A stretch of 64,000 nt of DNA, taken from assembly GCA_024803745.1 (NCBI GenBank), contig JANJXV010000100.1:1116001-1180000 (forward strand), in the 5' to 3' direction. The notes under the pieces were generated by a model. That model made no database searches, was not told the origin of the DNA, and saw nothing but the letters and a program-made list of their open reading frames with translations. The translations under genes were made by a program, and so were the position numbers. Shown here piece after piece: positions 1-11,704 of this stretch. Origin of the DNA: Megascapheus bottae. Lineage: Eukaryota > Chordata > Mammalia > Rodentia > Geomyidae. The number at the start of each line of letters is the position of its first letter. Positions within the stretch are counted from its first letter, which is position 1.

Positions 1-1535
1 GAAGAAGTGTACTCCCTTGGCTGAATACTGCCAACATTTCAACATATGTACTCATTTCTACCAAGGACCAATTCCTTCATATAGCTGAAATACATACTCC
101 CTTTGTTGAACAGCATCTGCTTTGAGGTGAACCAAACTTGTCTCCCTAAAGTTCACTGCTTCTGTAGGCTCTCCATTTTCCACCCAAATGATTTATTTAA
201 AGCATTTCTGTACCTGTCTTGGTTTCTATTGCTGAGGAAAGAAATACTTTAAGCAGTTCTGTACGTTTTTCTTTAGCTTCCCTGCTAGGAACCATAACTC
301 TTGCTTAGCTATTAGTCTAAATGTTCTTTTGCACAGGCGTTTGTCTTGTAATTTAAATTTAACTTCAAAGGTAAATGAAATTATTCAAGTCCAATAGATC
401 CTTACTCTCTTTCCATCAGTATTATAAGTGATTTGCTTCCTAATCACCATTTAAAATAATGTATACATGCCTATTTTTATACTGCTAATATTCATCAGTG
501 CTATACACAGCTGAATAATTATATCTGAAAATCATTGCTGCAAATTGGATGTTTATTTACAGAAACATCTAGCTGATGATCACTTGCTGGCAAGGTTAGA
601 CATGTTTCAAGTGACTCCAAAGGAGACTTAGCCTTCTTATAAAGAGGAAGTCTGCCCACTGCACAATATACTCATTTGGTCATTTGTGTTTCTAAGAGCA
701 CTAGGAGTCCATCAAAAGCAAGTTTGTCACATTTGAGGTTGAAATTTCATTTATTCACTGCAATAATATTGACTGTAATCCCCTAATTACATGTCTCAAT
801 GAAAGAAGACAGAATGTAGATACTGATCCAGCAGTGACTGTGAATGATAATATTGCTAATTCCTCTTAGTCACTGGGGTGGATTTCTTTTTCCCATTTCT
901 TTCAAAATCTTACTTTCCTGTTTCCATAGGCCAATGAAAAAACAGAAATTGTTGTGGTATTTTGGAAGGGTAATCTGGGAATAAGAACTGTGTTTCAGCA
1001 TCTGATAGGCTCATTAATAACTAAATCTAGATACATGAAACAGACAAGGAGTTGGGGGCAAAGGACTGTTAGAAGTGGCAGCAAAATGTAAGAGAGGTTT
1101 ATCTAGAGGCATAAGGCAGGAAGCAGGACACAATGACCATCTCTTCGAAAGTATTTTCAGTGCTTCTGAGTAATCTGTCCATTGTCACACTGTACAGGGA
1201 TAGCATTTTGGTTGGCCCACAAAGGAAGAGGATCTAGCTGGTCTATCACGAATGACATGTCCACTATTTTCAACACTAAACATAGACTTCTAATAGATGT
1301 TTTCATCCGAGCATATTCCAAAAGCAAAGTGGTTATTACCAGTTAATCAACTGGTCATTAGACTAACCAACACATTACGTGATCAAAAAATTAACACTAA
1401 GCATTCATTTTGATTAAGGTTTGCCTTATAGATTAAAACATGGGAGTATAATCAACAAAGCTTTCAAGACTTCTGGCTAATAAATAATGTTGTAAAAATC
1501 CAAAGTGAACATGAAATTAAAAATAAATTCCAGTT
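1..1535. other. AT-rich sequence, no feature recognised
   Basis: I see no long reading frame, tRNA-like fold, tandem repeat or recognisable transposon end here. It may hold very old, unrecognisable repeats. Confidence 0.5.
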
Positions 1536-1539
1536 GTCA

Positions 1540-1745
1540 GTGGCTTACACTTATATTCAGTGACTCCGGAGGCTGACATTTGTAGGACTATGGTTCAAGG
1601 CTAGGCAGTTAGAAGAGTTCACTAGACTCCATCTTAAAAAACAAAACAAAACATTGAAAAAAATATCCCAGGTTGGATGTAGGGCTTACATGGCAGAGCT
1701 CCAGCCTCAAAAGGTATGGCCCTAAGTTTAAACTACAGTACTTAA
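1540..1745 (+). mobile_element. Old dimeric SINE, B1 + ID-like (B1-dID type)
   Basis: The left part (about 1545-1640) aligns loosely with a 7SL-derived B1 body: 'ggcttacacttatattcag' corresponds to the Alu/B1 start and 'gaggctgacatttg' to its middle. It is followed by an A-rich linker (1637-1665). The right part (1670-1740, 'ggatgtagggcttacatggc') looks like a decayed tRNA-Ala/ID-type monomer. This order is that of the B1-dID SINE known from squirrels and related rodents. Divergence is high, so the family call is tentative. Confidence 0.5.
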
Positions 1746-1849
1746 AAGAAGATCAGACTACTTATGAATGAACAGTACAATTCTTACTTAAACAAAAGCA
1801 TTATAAAAAGTTCCATATGTAGACATATTGTATTTATTCACTTGCTTGT

Positions 1850-1970
1850 TTCATTTTGGTTTTTGTGACAAAATAGGTCTCACTATATAGCCCAGATTTA
1901 TTTGAAATTCACTATGTAGTATAGATTGGTCTCAAATTTGATCTCATACTTGGATGTGTTGAACATGGGA
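1850..1970 (-). mobile_element. B1 SINE with the rodent internal duplication
   Basis: Read on the plus strand, 'tctcactatatagcccaga' and then 'ttcactatgtagtatagatt' repeat the same B1 block about 29-31 bp apart. That internal tandem duplication is characteristic of rodent B1. The copy is antisense and strongly diverged. A (TTTTG)n tract follows at about 1988-2011. Confidence 0.6.
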
Positions 1971-2011
1971 AAATTGAAGTTAATTATTTTATTTTGTTTT
2001 GTTTTGTTTTG

Positions 2012-2540
2012 CAAACCACAGCAATGTTTTTAAAAGAATGACCTAGAGGCTGTGTGTATCTTAAACACATGGAGACCTTGGAGCCTGACTCTGTGGCCTT
2101 AGGTCTGAAGGTATGAGTCAGGTTTGGAGCTAGAATTGCAATATATTTTTAGAACATAAGTATCCCATGTGCATCTAGGGTGTGTGCTTGACACACCACA
2201 GTATTTGAGACGCTGACTAAGTCCAATAATTAGTCCACAGATTGAGAAAGCTGCACCCAGGGAATGCAAACGTTGTTTATAAAGCATTTACATCGACATG
2301 CTTAGTGTTAAGAAAATTATTTCTTCCTGGAAAATTCTATTATCTGTCAGTCTTCCATAACACATCCCTTTAAAAAATTGTGCTTTTTCACACTTTGTAA
2401 AGAAGAACAGAGTCTCTCTGATAATAAATTTTACAACGTTGCATTGCCCTTAGGTATAAATCATCCAGGCACTGAACAAAGGGACAATGCCAGAGTTCAG
2501 AGTTGGAGATGAGAACTTATACAAAGGCAGAAACTTGAGA
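2012..2540. other. No feature recognised
   Basis: Unremarkable AT-rich sequence. The short frames on either strand have no domain or composition that suggests coding. Confidence 0.5.
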
Positions 2541-2544
2541 GATG

Positions 2545-2664
<120 letters not shown>

Positions 2665-2904
2665 CTTCAATGTTGACAATGACTTTCAAATCTGAATCCC
2701 CGTCATTATTAGATTATGATTTCATTTCTTTGCCATGTGTTGGTATTTGTATTTTGTCCACAAATGTCCTTCATTTGTTTGTTAGCGTGAACAAATCTGA
2801 ATAGCATCTCCCACTTGTCTCAAGTGACTTCATGCCTAAATAAATGCCACATAAACAAGAGAAAAGCTTTTTAAAACTATCAAGAAAGAATTTCTTGAAG
2901 TTAC

Positions 2905-3002
2905 ATAGACTTTTCTGCCCAAGCTGGCTCTGAACCACAATCCTCAAATTTCAGCCTCCTGAGTAGCTAGGATTATAAGTGTGAGCTATTGGCATTTAGC
3001 TC
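2905..3002 (-). mobile_element. B1-like (7SL-derived) SINE half
   Basis: The plus strand reads 'cctgagtagctaggattata' then 'gtgtgagc', the reverse complement of the conserved start of Alu/B1-type elements (GGCTCACGCCTGTAATCCTAGC...). Upstream 'caagctggctctgaaccac' matches the left half of the B1-Geo SINE described at 41387. No Geo half is attached. Confidence 0.65.
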
Positions 3003-3004
3003 AA

Positions 3005-4560
3005 GGAAGAATTTCTTTAAAGTCTCCAAACTACTTCTAGAACCCCAAAGCAGTCACTCACATCTCATCAGCCTCATTAAATAGGATGGTGAAGTATCTA
3101 TTTCAATGTATCTCTCTTTATAAATGAGGAAACGGAACCTTTTGAGGCAATTCAGTAACAATCCCAGACAAACAAACCTGCAGGTCTAGATGAAAGGAAA
3201 GTATCTGATCCATCACATAGAATAGTTTCGAAATGGAACTCGCTGCTCAGTAGTCTGCTATTATTCTGATTCATATTCAACAGTGGATGACTTAAACTTC
3301 AGAATTTTTCAAAAATATAATTGCTGTTTCAGCAATTTAGTTACCTAATTATTTGCTTGTATTCATTTTCAAGACAGGATTCTATGCTAAAAACACACCT
3401 TGTGAATATCAAATCAGGTTGCCATAGTAACAGGGTCTGTTCTCAACCAACTGCAATCTTAGCTAACTTATTTGATAATCATGGCTTTCTTACTAAAGCT
3501 GAGTGTTATTAAAGATTACTATGGAGTTTTATGTGTATTTTATTTTTGTCAAATATTAATTTCATAGGCTCTTCTTACATTATCCTCCAAATACTGTTCA
3601 TTAGGAAAATGTTAAAAGACCTAAATTTGGTTTTGCTGACATGAGCCATTTTGTGTTTAAATCTGTTTGTCTAGGCAATGTGAAGAAAATGTCTAAGAAG
3701 AATTTAAATAAATTTTGAGAGATTGGGGAGAATGATCCTTCTCAACACAATAAATGACATGCGCACGTGTTCACCTGTGGGTGTGTTCTTAGTAGTGTCT
3801 GGAGAATGAAAAGGCCAACAGGGACACAGGATACCGCAATGCTGACTGACCTCTGCCTGACATTCACCTTACAGATTTTGGAAAATCGAGCCTTTTAAGG
3901 ACCAGTCAAAAAATTCTAAAAACTATATTTTGTCGGGTTCCTTGAAGGGAAATGTTACAATTTTCCTTCTTGAACAAAAGCCATATTGCCTGGATTAACA
4001 CAGAAGCCATGTTCAAAAGTCTTTCAGGAGTCTGTATTTTAATACCACAAGAAAGCTATGACAATACATTCCCATCCTGCATTAAACATAAGATTTCACT
4101 CAACATATTTTCAAGCATGTTGTTATTTTACTTTTGAAATTACTTAGTGCTGAGAAATTCATTTCACTTTCGGTTGGCTGAATTTTTAAGCAATTATTTA
4201 ACAAGCCTAGAAAATCTTTTACTGTGAGAAATTGAACCTGCAAATTGCTTTCAAAATGTACTGAGAAATTTATAAATATTAACCATGGCAGCTAACAAGG
4301 TTGACACAATAATATGTTTATTTAAACATCTAGTCATTTTTATTTCTTAAATATCAAGTCAGTGACTTATGTTTGTTTTTTCCAGATCTCTCATATTCCC
4401 TCAACCTTTGAAAAGTATTTAGATAACGGAGCTCTCTGTTTAGTGACTTAAGATGAAAGCTATCCAGTGCCTGGTTAGTTATTGCATTTTAGTACCTACT
4501 TGATGGCAACAATAAACAAATATTTATTTTTAGAGCTATCTCAAATGTGTCACAAAGGTG
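3005..4560. other. No feature recognised
   Basis: AT-rich sequence without tandem repeats or recognisable transposon ends. The 61-63 codon frames here carry no motif and fit chance expectation. Confidence 0.5.
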
Positions 4561-4567
4561 CAAGTGG

Positions 4568-4660
4568 AATGTAAGATTTTTTTTGGTAGCACTGGGATTT
4601 GAACTCAGGGTCTTGCATTTACAAGACAGGTGCTCTCGGAGTTATGTCTTCAGTCCTTTT
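4568..4660 (-). mobile_element. ID/dID-like tRNA-derived SINE fragment
   Basis: The plus strand 'tagcactgggatttgaactc' then 'agggtcttgcatttac' and 'caggtgctctcggagtt' is the reverse complement of an ID-type tRNA-Ala monomer. The B-box remnant lies in 'gatttgaactc'. It carries a T-run at its left end, consistent with an antisense A-tail. Confidence 0.55.
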
Positions 4661-4754
4661 TGCACTAGTTACTTTGCACATAGGGTCTTACTTCCAGTGT
4701 TATAATTTCTGAGAAGACAGACACACAACCCCACCCAGTGAAATGGCATTTCAT

Positions 4755-4960
4755 TGTCTTTTTCTCACTGGGCTGGCCTGGACACTTGATCCTCCCAGAC
4801 TCAGCCTCCCACATAGCTAGGGAGGTTGGCCCATGCCACTGCACTGAGTTTGTTTAGGAGGGGTCTTGCCTGTATGTCTAAGCTGTCCCTGAACCATGAT
4901 CCTCGTTATCCTAGCCTACCAAGAAGCTAGGATTTCCAGTGTGGACTACTAGTACAGAAT
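4755..4960 (-). mobile_element. Two diverged B1-like pieces in tandem
   Basis: Two successive blocks (about 4765-4850 and 4860-4955) each resemble the antisense 7SL-derived SINE body: 'ctgggctggcctggacact' with 'cagcctcccacatagctag', then 'gtctaagctgtccctgaac' with 'ctaccaagaagctaggatt'. Together with the ID-like piece just upstream, this may be the remains of one multi-part SINE or of separate insertions. Confidence 0.45.
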
Positions 4961-5261
4961 TACAATTCACTGTTTTCCTTAAGCAATTGAAGAATAAAAT
5001 GCCACCGTGATGCTCAACCATGACTGGCTCCTTGGACAGTATTAACTACAAGGTAGGGTGTACTCACATGCAACCTCAATTCAATGTGAATATCAGAAAA
5101 TTAATATGAATATTTTAAAACCTAATCAATCCTCAGTTACGTTCAAGTGCTGCCAGTGTCCCAATAATGTCATGGTATCACTAATGACTGATACAGTGGC
5201 TGCTAAAAGGCACAATATTAAAATTTATTGTGCCTTGTCTTAGGAAGAAAAATGAAAAAGA

Positions 5262-5294
5262 GGCAGAGACAGACAGACAGACAGACAGACAGAG
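5262..5294 (+). repeat. (AGAC)n microsatellite in a purine-rich stretch
   Basis: About eight GACA/AGAC units. Purine-rich flanks extend to about 5370 and generate a charged pseudo-frame (Lys, Arg, Glu, Asp) on the plus strand. Confidence 0.9.
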
Positions 5295-5374
5295 AGGATA
5301 GCAAGAGGGGGAAGAAGGAAAGTGACAGTGAAGGAAGGGACATGGAAGACAGGGAAGGAGAAGGGGTGTCATTT

Positions 5375-6750
5375 CCTAGAAAAGTCTGGGGCATATGCAT
5401 TCTGATATTAATGACAAGAAAAATAGGCAAAGGTATGTGGTCCTCCTGAGCTCTTCTTGTGCCCAGCTTGCATATTACTGATGCTTGTGCCATATGGAAT
5501 ATCATATAGCTCAGGCAATGTTACACGATACTCAAATCCAACGTTTTTTTCACAGTCATGTGTATTTATCTCTGTGTGTGTAACTCAAAGAACATGGCAT
5601 GTGGAGGAAAATGGGTTCTGGCCTCAGAAAGAATTTAACTCAGTGACAATTGTGCCACTAGGTTTGGTCTGGCCCTTACATTAGGAACAGCCTCTTCTAA
5701 ATCCTCCGCCTAAGACTGGAGCTGGGGAATGCCACCATTTCCCAGAATTTCACAGCTGGCTCTGTCAGTTCCACTGTATGTCAGTGGCTGCCAAAAATAA
5801 GTTTTGTGCTTTTCTTGTCTGCAGTTGTTCTGCTCCATCTGTCTTCAGAACAGCTCTCCTGAGGCTCTGAAACTATCCATTTTCTGTATATGTTCGCTCC
5901 AAAGATCACTGCTAGAGTGGCTCTTCACATCCGTGGGCTGGCTATGGTCCAGACTTCCAACAACTCATCTTTCTGTGTCTTCAACGACTAGAAACTCCTG
6001 TCTGTGATAGAAATGAGGCTGCTCCAAGGAGCCAGCTCCAATTCAAGGCCCACAAGGCTTCAGGTAGCATGGCTCCACACCCCAGACCTGGGGAGAGCCC
6101 TTCCTGAAACTCACCCCTTTCGTTTCCTTCACAGGTCATTACAGATTCTCCGTCACCTTTAATAAGATTCCTGCACAAAACATAAATGTCTCTGGACTGA
6201 CGTTTAAAACCTTTTAAAAGTTGACTTTCACTGATAATTTACACTGTATCTTTAGTCTCCATCCACTTGGTTCAAGGCAAGAGGGTACTTCAGTTCCTGT
6301 CTCTGCCTTGGAACTGTGTTCACCTCCTGATTGCCAGTTTGACACGGTGACCAAGGTGGTTCTTTGTATGAAATCCCTCCACAGAAAGCTTCTAATCACT
6401 TCTTCTGTTACTCGGGGAAAGAAAAATAAATCGATAGAGCCCTTTTTTTTGGCTCACAGGGCCCTCCTTATTCTCTACTCTCTCCCATTCTTTCCAACCT
6501 ATTTCATAAAGCCTGACAAGTACATGTCCATTTCTGGATCTGTTCTTTTACTCTCCTTTCTGACTGGATCCTTCGTTTCCTTCTTATAACCCTTGGCATC
6601 TAATGCAGGCACCCTTGCACCTCCTCCCTGTCACGCTCCGATGTGGTTGCATGCACAACTGCATTTTGCAGTCCTTTTGTGCCTCATAAACTGGGAACTC
6701 CATCTTATACAATATACATTTTCTTTTCTTTTTTTCCCCACACTCAGTAA
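5375..6750. other. Non-repetitive sequence, nothing recognised
   Basis: Base composition is slightly more balanced than in the surroundings (especially 5690-6180), but no frame above 122 codons exists and no splice-bounded conserved frame stands out. The 122-codon plus frame at 6221-6589 has no domain I recognise and mixed hydrophobic composition; I treat it as chance. Confidence 0.45.
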
Positions 6751-6754
6751 CTTT

Positions 6755-6895
6755 GTATTTAAAATGGAGAATTTTGATACTGGAGACAGTGTCTTACTTA
6801 TTTCTATACTTCTGTCTCTACCATGCACCATTCTGCATGGCATATAATATGATCTGGATGTAATTTTGTAGAATAATTAAGCCAGTGAATGTCAA
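6755..6895 (+). mobile_element. Possible L2 3' tail
   Basis: 'actggagacagtgtcttac', then 'tctctaccatgcaccattc' and 'tggcatataatatgatctgg' follow the order of the L2 3' end (length statement, 'cagtgtcttac', 'agtgcctggcacatag'). Divergence is large and the match is short. Confidence 0.4.
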
Positions 6896-6899
6896 ATGT

Positions 6900-7955
6900 C
6901 ATCACCTGCTGTGCATTTCTGTTGGCTTCCTACCTTCAGTGCATTATTCTCTTGCTCCTTTTCACATTTTTAGTCTGAACTTTCCTTCCAGTTGAGCTCA
7001 AATCCTGTATTAGTATTATTTGTAAAACGACTCGTGGTGAATACTTCTTGCTTCTGGCTCTTACGTGATAGATTTGGATAGCAAATATATTGATCCATTA
7101 ATGAAACACATATTTTCATAGAAAAAAAGTCTACCTTTGGTTAAAGTAAGTACATTATTTGACTTTAGTATCCTCAATTTCTTCGTCTTTAAAACAGATG
7201 ATAATTTATTGAATCTGGAAAAGTGAACATTACTTTCACCTGCATTTGTGATATCTTTTCCAATTAGTGCTTAGGATATACTTAATCACCATATATTCTG
7301 TTTCTGAACGGATAAAAATTTGTTTCCTCTCAAATATAAATAAGTTTGATCCATTAAGTCTCAATAAGTTGAAACATCAAACATCCTGGATTTAAAATAA
7401 CCTGGCATTATTCAGAGTCATTATTTGAGAGGAAATTGACCCAAAGTACCAAAGGAAAGACTTATATCAAATGTGGAATTTCAAAGCCTACAGGAAGGGA
7501 AGATAGTGGAGAAGGTAAAGAAACCATGTCAATCTCAAATGTTTTGATTATTGGAGGCAACGTGTAGATAAAATCAGTTACCATAGAATGAAAACCAGAA
7601 GACAGGCAGAAGTATGGATAAACAAAACTCTACACCCTGTAAATACAATAGTTGCCACCAAACACTGCCTGACAGTGACCTAGAAAACAGGCCACATATA
7701 AGGGACATTTCAATGATTTGAAATCAACCAAAAATCTATGTCAAAAATCCAATTTGAAATTTGAAAAGAAGAATGGGAAAAAGAAGTGTGTGTGTGGAGG
7801 GAGGTGGTGAGGTCTAGTGCACTAGCTACATGGCTCTTCTCCAAAGAACCCTTAAAAACACTCATCACGTACATGCAGAACAAAGGATTTTTCCATATAA
7901 GAGAACTTCGTTACTAATACAGCTAGCTAGACAAAGGTACTTCCTAAGCTAACAA
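6900..7955. other. No feature recognised
   Basis: AT-rich, with a short GT/GGA-rich patch near 7788-7812. No transposon end or coding frame recognised. Confidence 0.5.
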
Positions 7956-7958
7956 CAA

Positions 7959-8090
7959 TCTCCGTTGCTTTTTGAGTTTGTTGTTGTGGATTTCTTTAGG
8001 TAGTTGGCTCGTGGGACTCCCTGGTTCTCTCTTTTTGTCAGAGAGAGCTAGGCAGCGTCCCTATTGTCTCGGCGCCATCTTCCTTCCCCC
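7959..8090 (-). mobile_element. Orphan 5' end of a young L1 (5' UTR start only)
   Basis: Read on the minus strand this begins GGGGGAAGGAAGATGGCG and runs about 131 bases in near-perfect parallel with the L1 5' UTR start seen at about 21249 and 34706 (GAGACAATAGGGA, CTAGCTCTCTCT, GAACCAGGGAGTCCCA). Homology stops after GCAACGGAGA. No ORF, 3' UTR or poly(A) follows on the minus strand, and I find no clear target-site duplication. L1 copies are normally truncated at the 5' side, so a fragment with only the 5' end is unusual. It would carry the start of the L1 internal promoter. Confidence 0.8.
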
Positions 8091-8094
8091 TGCA

Positions 8095-9425
8095 TTAGCG
8101 TTTATAAGTTAATTATTATGGTCCTCTAAACTGTCAAGATGGAAATCTGAAATAGAGCCAGGAAAGGTTTATCCATGAGCCAAATCTAGCTTGTTAGAGC
8201 TTTGGTTAAACCAACAATTGAATCTCATTAGAAGAAAGACACATTCTTGTATTTATGTAACTTCTTTTGTGCTATCAGGACAGGAAATGCCATCTCAGAG
8301 CCTCAATACATGTCATTTTGCCTTACAGAAAGCATTGTGACTTCTTAGATGAGACTATAGTGCTTCAATTCAACATTTTAATCATCAATAAAGCCTATGG
8401 ATCTTACTTTTGACATAAATCAACTAATCTTGATTTCACTTTTTTTATTTATCAGCTCCACTACTACTCTAATTTAGTTACTAGATATTTGTATGTGCAA
8501 GGTTTTCTTATCCAGTGTCCTACAGTCTCATTATAATCAGTTCTATTCCAGTATTCATGACATGAATAGGTACAGATATACAATGCCCACCCCTCTTTCT
8601 AAGAGTTCAAGAAGGCTGGCTAATGTCATTAGTGTCTTCATAGTCTGAAATTTAAGTTAGCCTTAATCAAAGTTCCACGTGAATTCAGGGCACTCTATAG
8701 TCCACCTGTGCATATCACAGACAGAGATATTTATACATTATGTGTGGTCATAACAAATATTTTTGATAGAAATATTATCCAGACTTTAAGGTAGCTGCAA
8801 TGGGATGAGAAAGTTACTACATAAATAATCTTAGTAAATGATAGTTCAATAGGATTGTCTGCTAGTGACTCAGCAAATTAGTTTGTAGCATGTATGGCTA
8901 ATATGATAAATGCTGTCGAAGATGATTGCATACATTTTATATTCTATGGTGATCATGTACCTAGAACAGACCTCATATACATTGTCATTCAGGACACACT
9001 GGGTATGACAGGGTGTGAGTAAATAGAACCTTCCTTCTACAGAGGAACAAGATATCAAGGTGTACCCTACAGGTCATGCAATCATTCATTTACATAACGT
9101 TTTAAAATAGTCATTTATTAAGTGGATTTACACAATTAGTTTAGATGCTACGGACTATCTAATCTACCACCACTATTTAGCTTTGGAAGAACAGCAGCAA
9201 AACAATTATCAATAACATCCAAACTAAGGTTGTGATTGTTTTCCAATAAAACTATATTTACCCATAGATAAGAAGTCAGATCCGACCTTCAGGTTATATT
9301 TTACTAAATTATATTTTAACAGTGTATGAATGGCTATTCTACTTATTTACAAGTCAGATCCTTCTCTGTAGATATCAGTTTATGATATTTGTATGTACCC
9401 TAAGTACATTCTACCATGTTATCTA
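8095..9425. other. No feature recognised
   Basis: AT-rich sequence with no repeat boundary that I can define. The part from about 9430 on merges into an ancient antisense L1. Confidence 0.5.
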
Positions 9426-9429
9426 TCTA

Positions 9430-11585
9430 GTTCATTAGCTCATTTTAAATTAAAAATAATTAATGTGTTTAGCTCTCTAAATTGTTTATATGTTCTGTAT
9501 AGTCATCACTTATCAGCTAACTAGTTTGCAAATACATATCCTCATTCTGTAGATCACTGTTTATTCCTTTAGATAATTTCCTTTGCTGTGCAAAAGATGT
9601 TGTTGTTACCTATGACCCTGAAATGCTATCTAAAAAGTCATTGGTAACATCACTATTTTAAACAATGCTGTTGTGTTTTCTCACATCGTTTGATGATCTC
9701 AGGATTTGCATTTAGGCCTTTGATCCATTTTGGTTGACTTCTGTGTGGATAAGCGGTGGGATCTGGCTGCATTATTCTTCATGTGTGTATAAGTGATCTT
9801 AGCATCATTTGGTGTAAGACTGTCTTTCCTTTACATTCTTTTTTTTTTAAAAATTAATTTTATCATCCAGGTGAAGTAAGGGGGGTTTATAGCTTCATAC
9901 ATAAGACAATGAGTATATTTCTGGTTGAACATTGTTACCTCCTCCTTCGTATTTCTCCCACATTACTTCTCCTCAGCCTCCCTCCAAGTTGTAAAGCTCA
10001 TTTCCAGCATATTTTGGATATGGTTGTTGCACTGCCTTGCCATTTGTCCTTTGTCTTGTCATTTTCTTGTGCTCTTTCCCTTCCCCAATTCAGATAAACA
10101 TATACATAAGACCCAGGGACTAAAATCAAATACAGTAACAACCGGGGATAAAACAAATGAAATAAATGAAGTAACTTCACACAGTACCTCAAGACAACAA
10201 CAAAAACCTCTCGTTTCCATATCTTGGGGTTCATTTTGCTTAGCCTCATCTTACATGGTCATGTATACATAGCTATTGAGCTATCCTCTTCTAGGACTAT
10301 CCTAGACATATACTAATTATTACAAATGAGCGAAACCATGGAGTCTATGTTCCTTTGGGTCTGGCTTATTTCACTTAATATAATGTTTTTCCAAGTCTTT
10401 CTATTTCCTTATGAATGGGGCTATGTTGCTCTTTCTGATGGAAAAATTGAATTCCACTGTGCACGTACACCATATTTTCTTGATCTATTCTTCTACTCAG
10501 GGGCATTTTGGTTGGTTCCATATCTTAGCTATGATAAATAACGCAGTAATGAGCATAGTTGTGCTGATAGTGTGGCCTTGTTTGTGGTCTTTTGGGTAAA
10601 TGCACACGAGTGGGATTGCTGAATCATAGGGAATTTCTGTGTTTAGTCTTTTGAGGAAACTCCACACTACTTTCCAGAGTGGCTGAATACTGTTGGTGGC
10701 AGTAAACTTGTTCAATCACTATACGTTCTTATAACTATAAAAACTCAGTCTGCTGTATGAAAGTGGATTAATTTCTGTTTTTTATTCTATTCCACTAACC
10801 TATGTGTCCACTTTTTGCTAGTATCATGATGTTTCATGACTACAGCTTTTAGTATGAAATACAGTTGTGATACCACCAGATTTAGCCACTTCCTTCTCCT
10901 CTTCTTCCTCTTTTCATCTTCTTTGTCCTTCTTTTCCTTTTCCCAGGATCACTATGGATTTTCTGAGTTTTTATGCTTCTGTATGAATTTAAAGATTGCT
11001 TTCTATTTAGTTGAAAAAATGATTCAAAAATAGCACACTGGTTAGAGATTCTTGTAAGTAGCATGGTCATTTTAACCATATTAATTATTCTAATGCACAC
11101 ACATAGGGTGTATTTTCATTTTTATGTCCTCCAGAGATCTTGTCATCAGTGTTTTATAATTTGCATCTTCATTTCCTTGGGTTAATTTAATCCTGATTAT
11201 TTTAATTTTATGGCTATTATGAATGGGATCATTTTGATGCCTTTTCAGTAAATTCATTATAAATGTTTAAAATGTAAGTCTTTTTGTGTACTGATTTGGC
11301 ATCCTGCTACTGCACTGAATTCATTAATCTATTCCAAGAGTTTTTTGATGCAGTATTTAGGTTTTTCTATGTATAAAACCTTGTCATTTTCAAACAAGGA
11401 TAATTCAATTCATTCTTCCCTATCTGTATGCACAAGTTTCTCCTTTTTTTGCCTGCGTACTCTAGATAACACTTTGGTGCAATGTTAGTAAATGTGATAG
11501 AAAGTCTTGTTCATGAGTTCAGAAGAAATAGATGAGATTTTTTTTTCCCAGCTCAGTATGGTATTAGCAATGAGTTTTTCATAGG
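9430..11585 (-). mobile_element. Ancient L1, antisense ORF2 region, split by a later L1
   Basis: Two blocks, 9430-9837 and 10736-11585, follow the reverse complement of mammalian L1 ORF2 in order. The first holds the antisense of the SFCTAK-type segment ('cctttgctgtgcaaaag' near 9580) and of the [12 protein letters not shown] segment ('tgatccattttggttgac' near 9722). The second continues upstream through 'ctattccactaacctatgtg' and the antisense of the [11 protein letters not shown] segment ('atggtcattttaaccatat'). Many frameshifts and stops; no coding capacity remains. Confidence 0.8.
9838..10735 (-). mobile_element. L1 3' end inserted into the older L1
   Basis: A T-run at 9840 (antisense poly(A)) is followed by antisense L1 3' UTR and the C-terminal end of ORF2. 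Recognisable pieces are the antisense of LSEVSQTQ ('ggcttatttcacttaatata' near 10365), of WNQPKCP near 10508 and of the QPLWK segment near 10685. It interrupts the ORF2 order of the surrounding L1 between 9837 and 10736. A short possible target-site duplication is TACATTCTT (near 9832) against TACGTTCTT (near 10724). Confidence 0.75.
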
Positions 11586-11599
11586 CAGTATTTAGTAGT

Positions 11600-11702
11600 T
11601 TTTTATGTTCCAGGACTAGGTCTTGAACTCAAGGCCTGGGCACTGCTCCCGGACGTTCCTGCTCAAGGCTGATGAGCTATCACTTGAGCCACACATCAAC
11701 AT
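11600..11702 (-). mobile_element. Geo-type SINE monomer, antisense
   Basis: The plus strand 'tcttgaactcaaggcctggg', then 'cactgctcccgg' and 'cacttgagccaca' is the reverse complement of the Geo half shared by the dimeric SINEs in this window. Diverged, and the other half is not recognisable. Confidence 0.65.
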
Positions 11703-11704
11703 CA

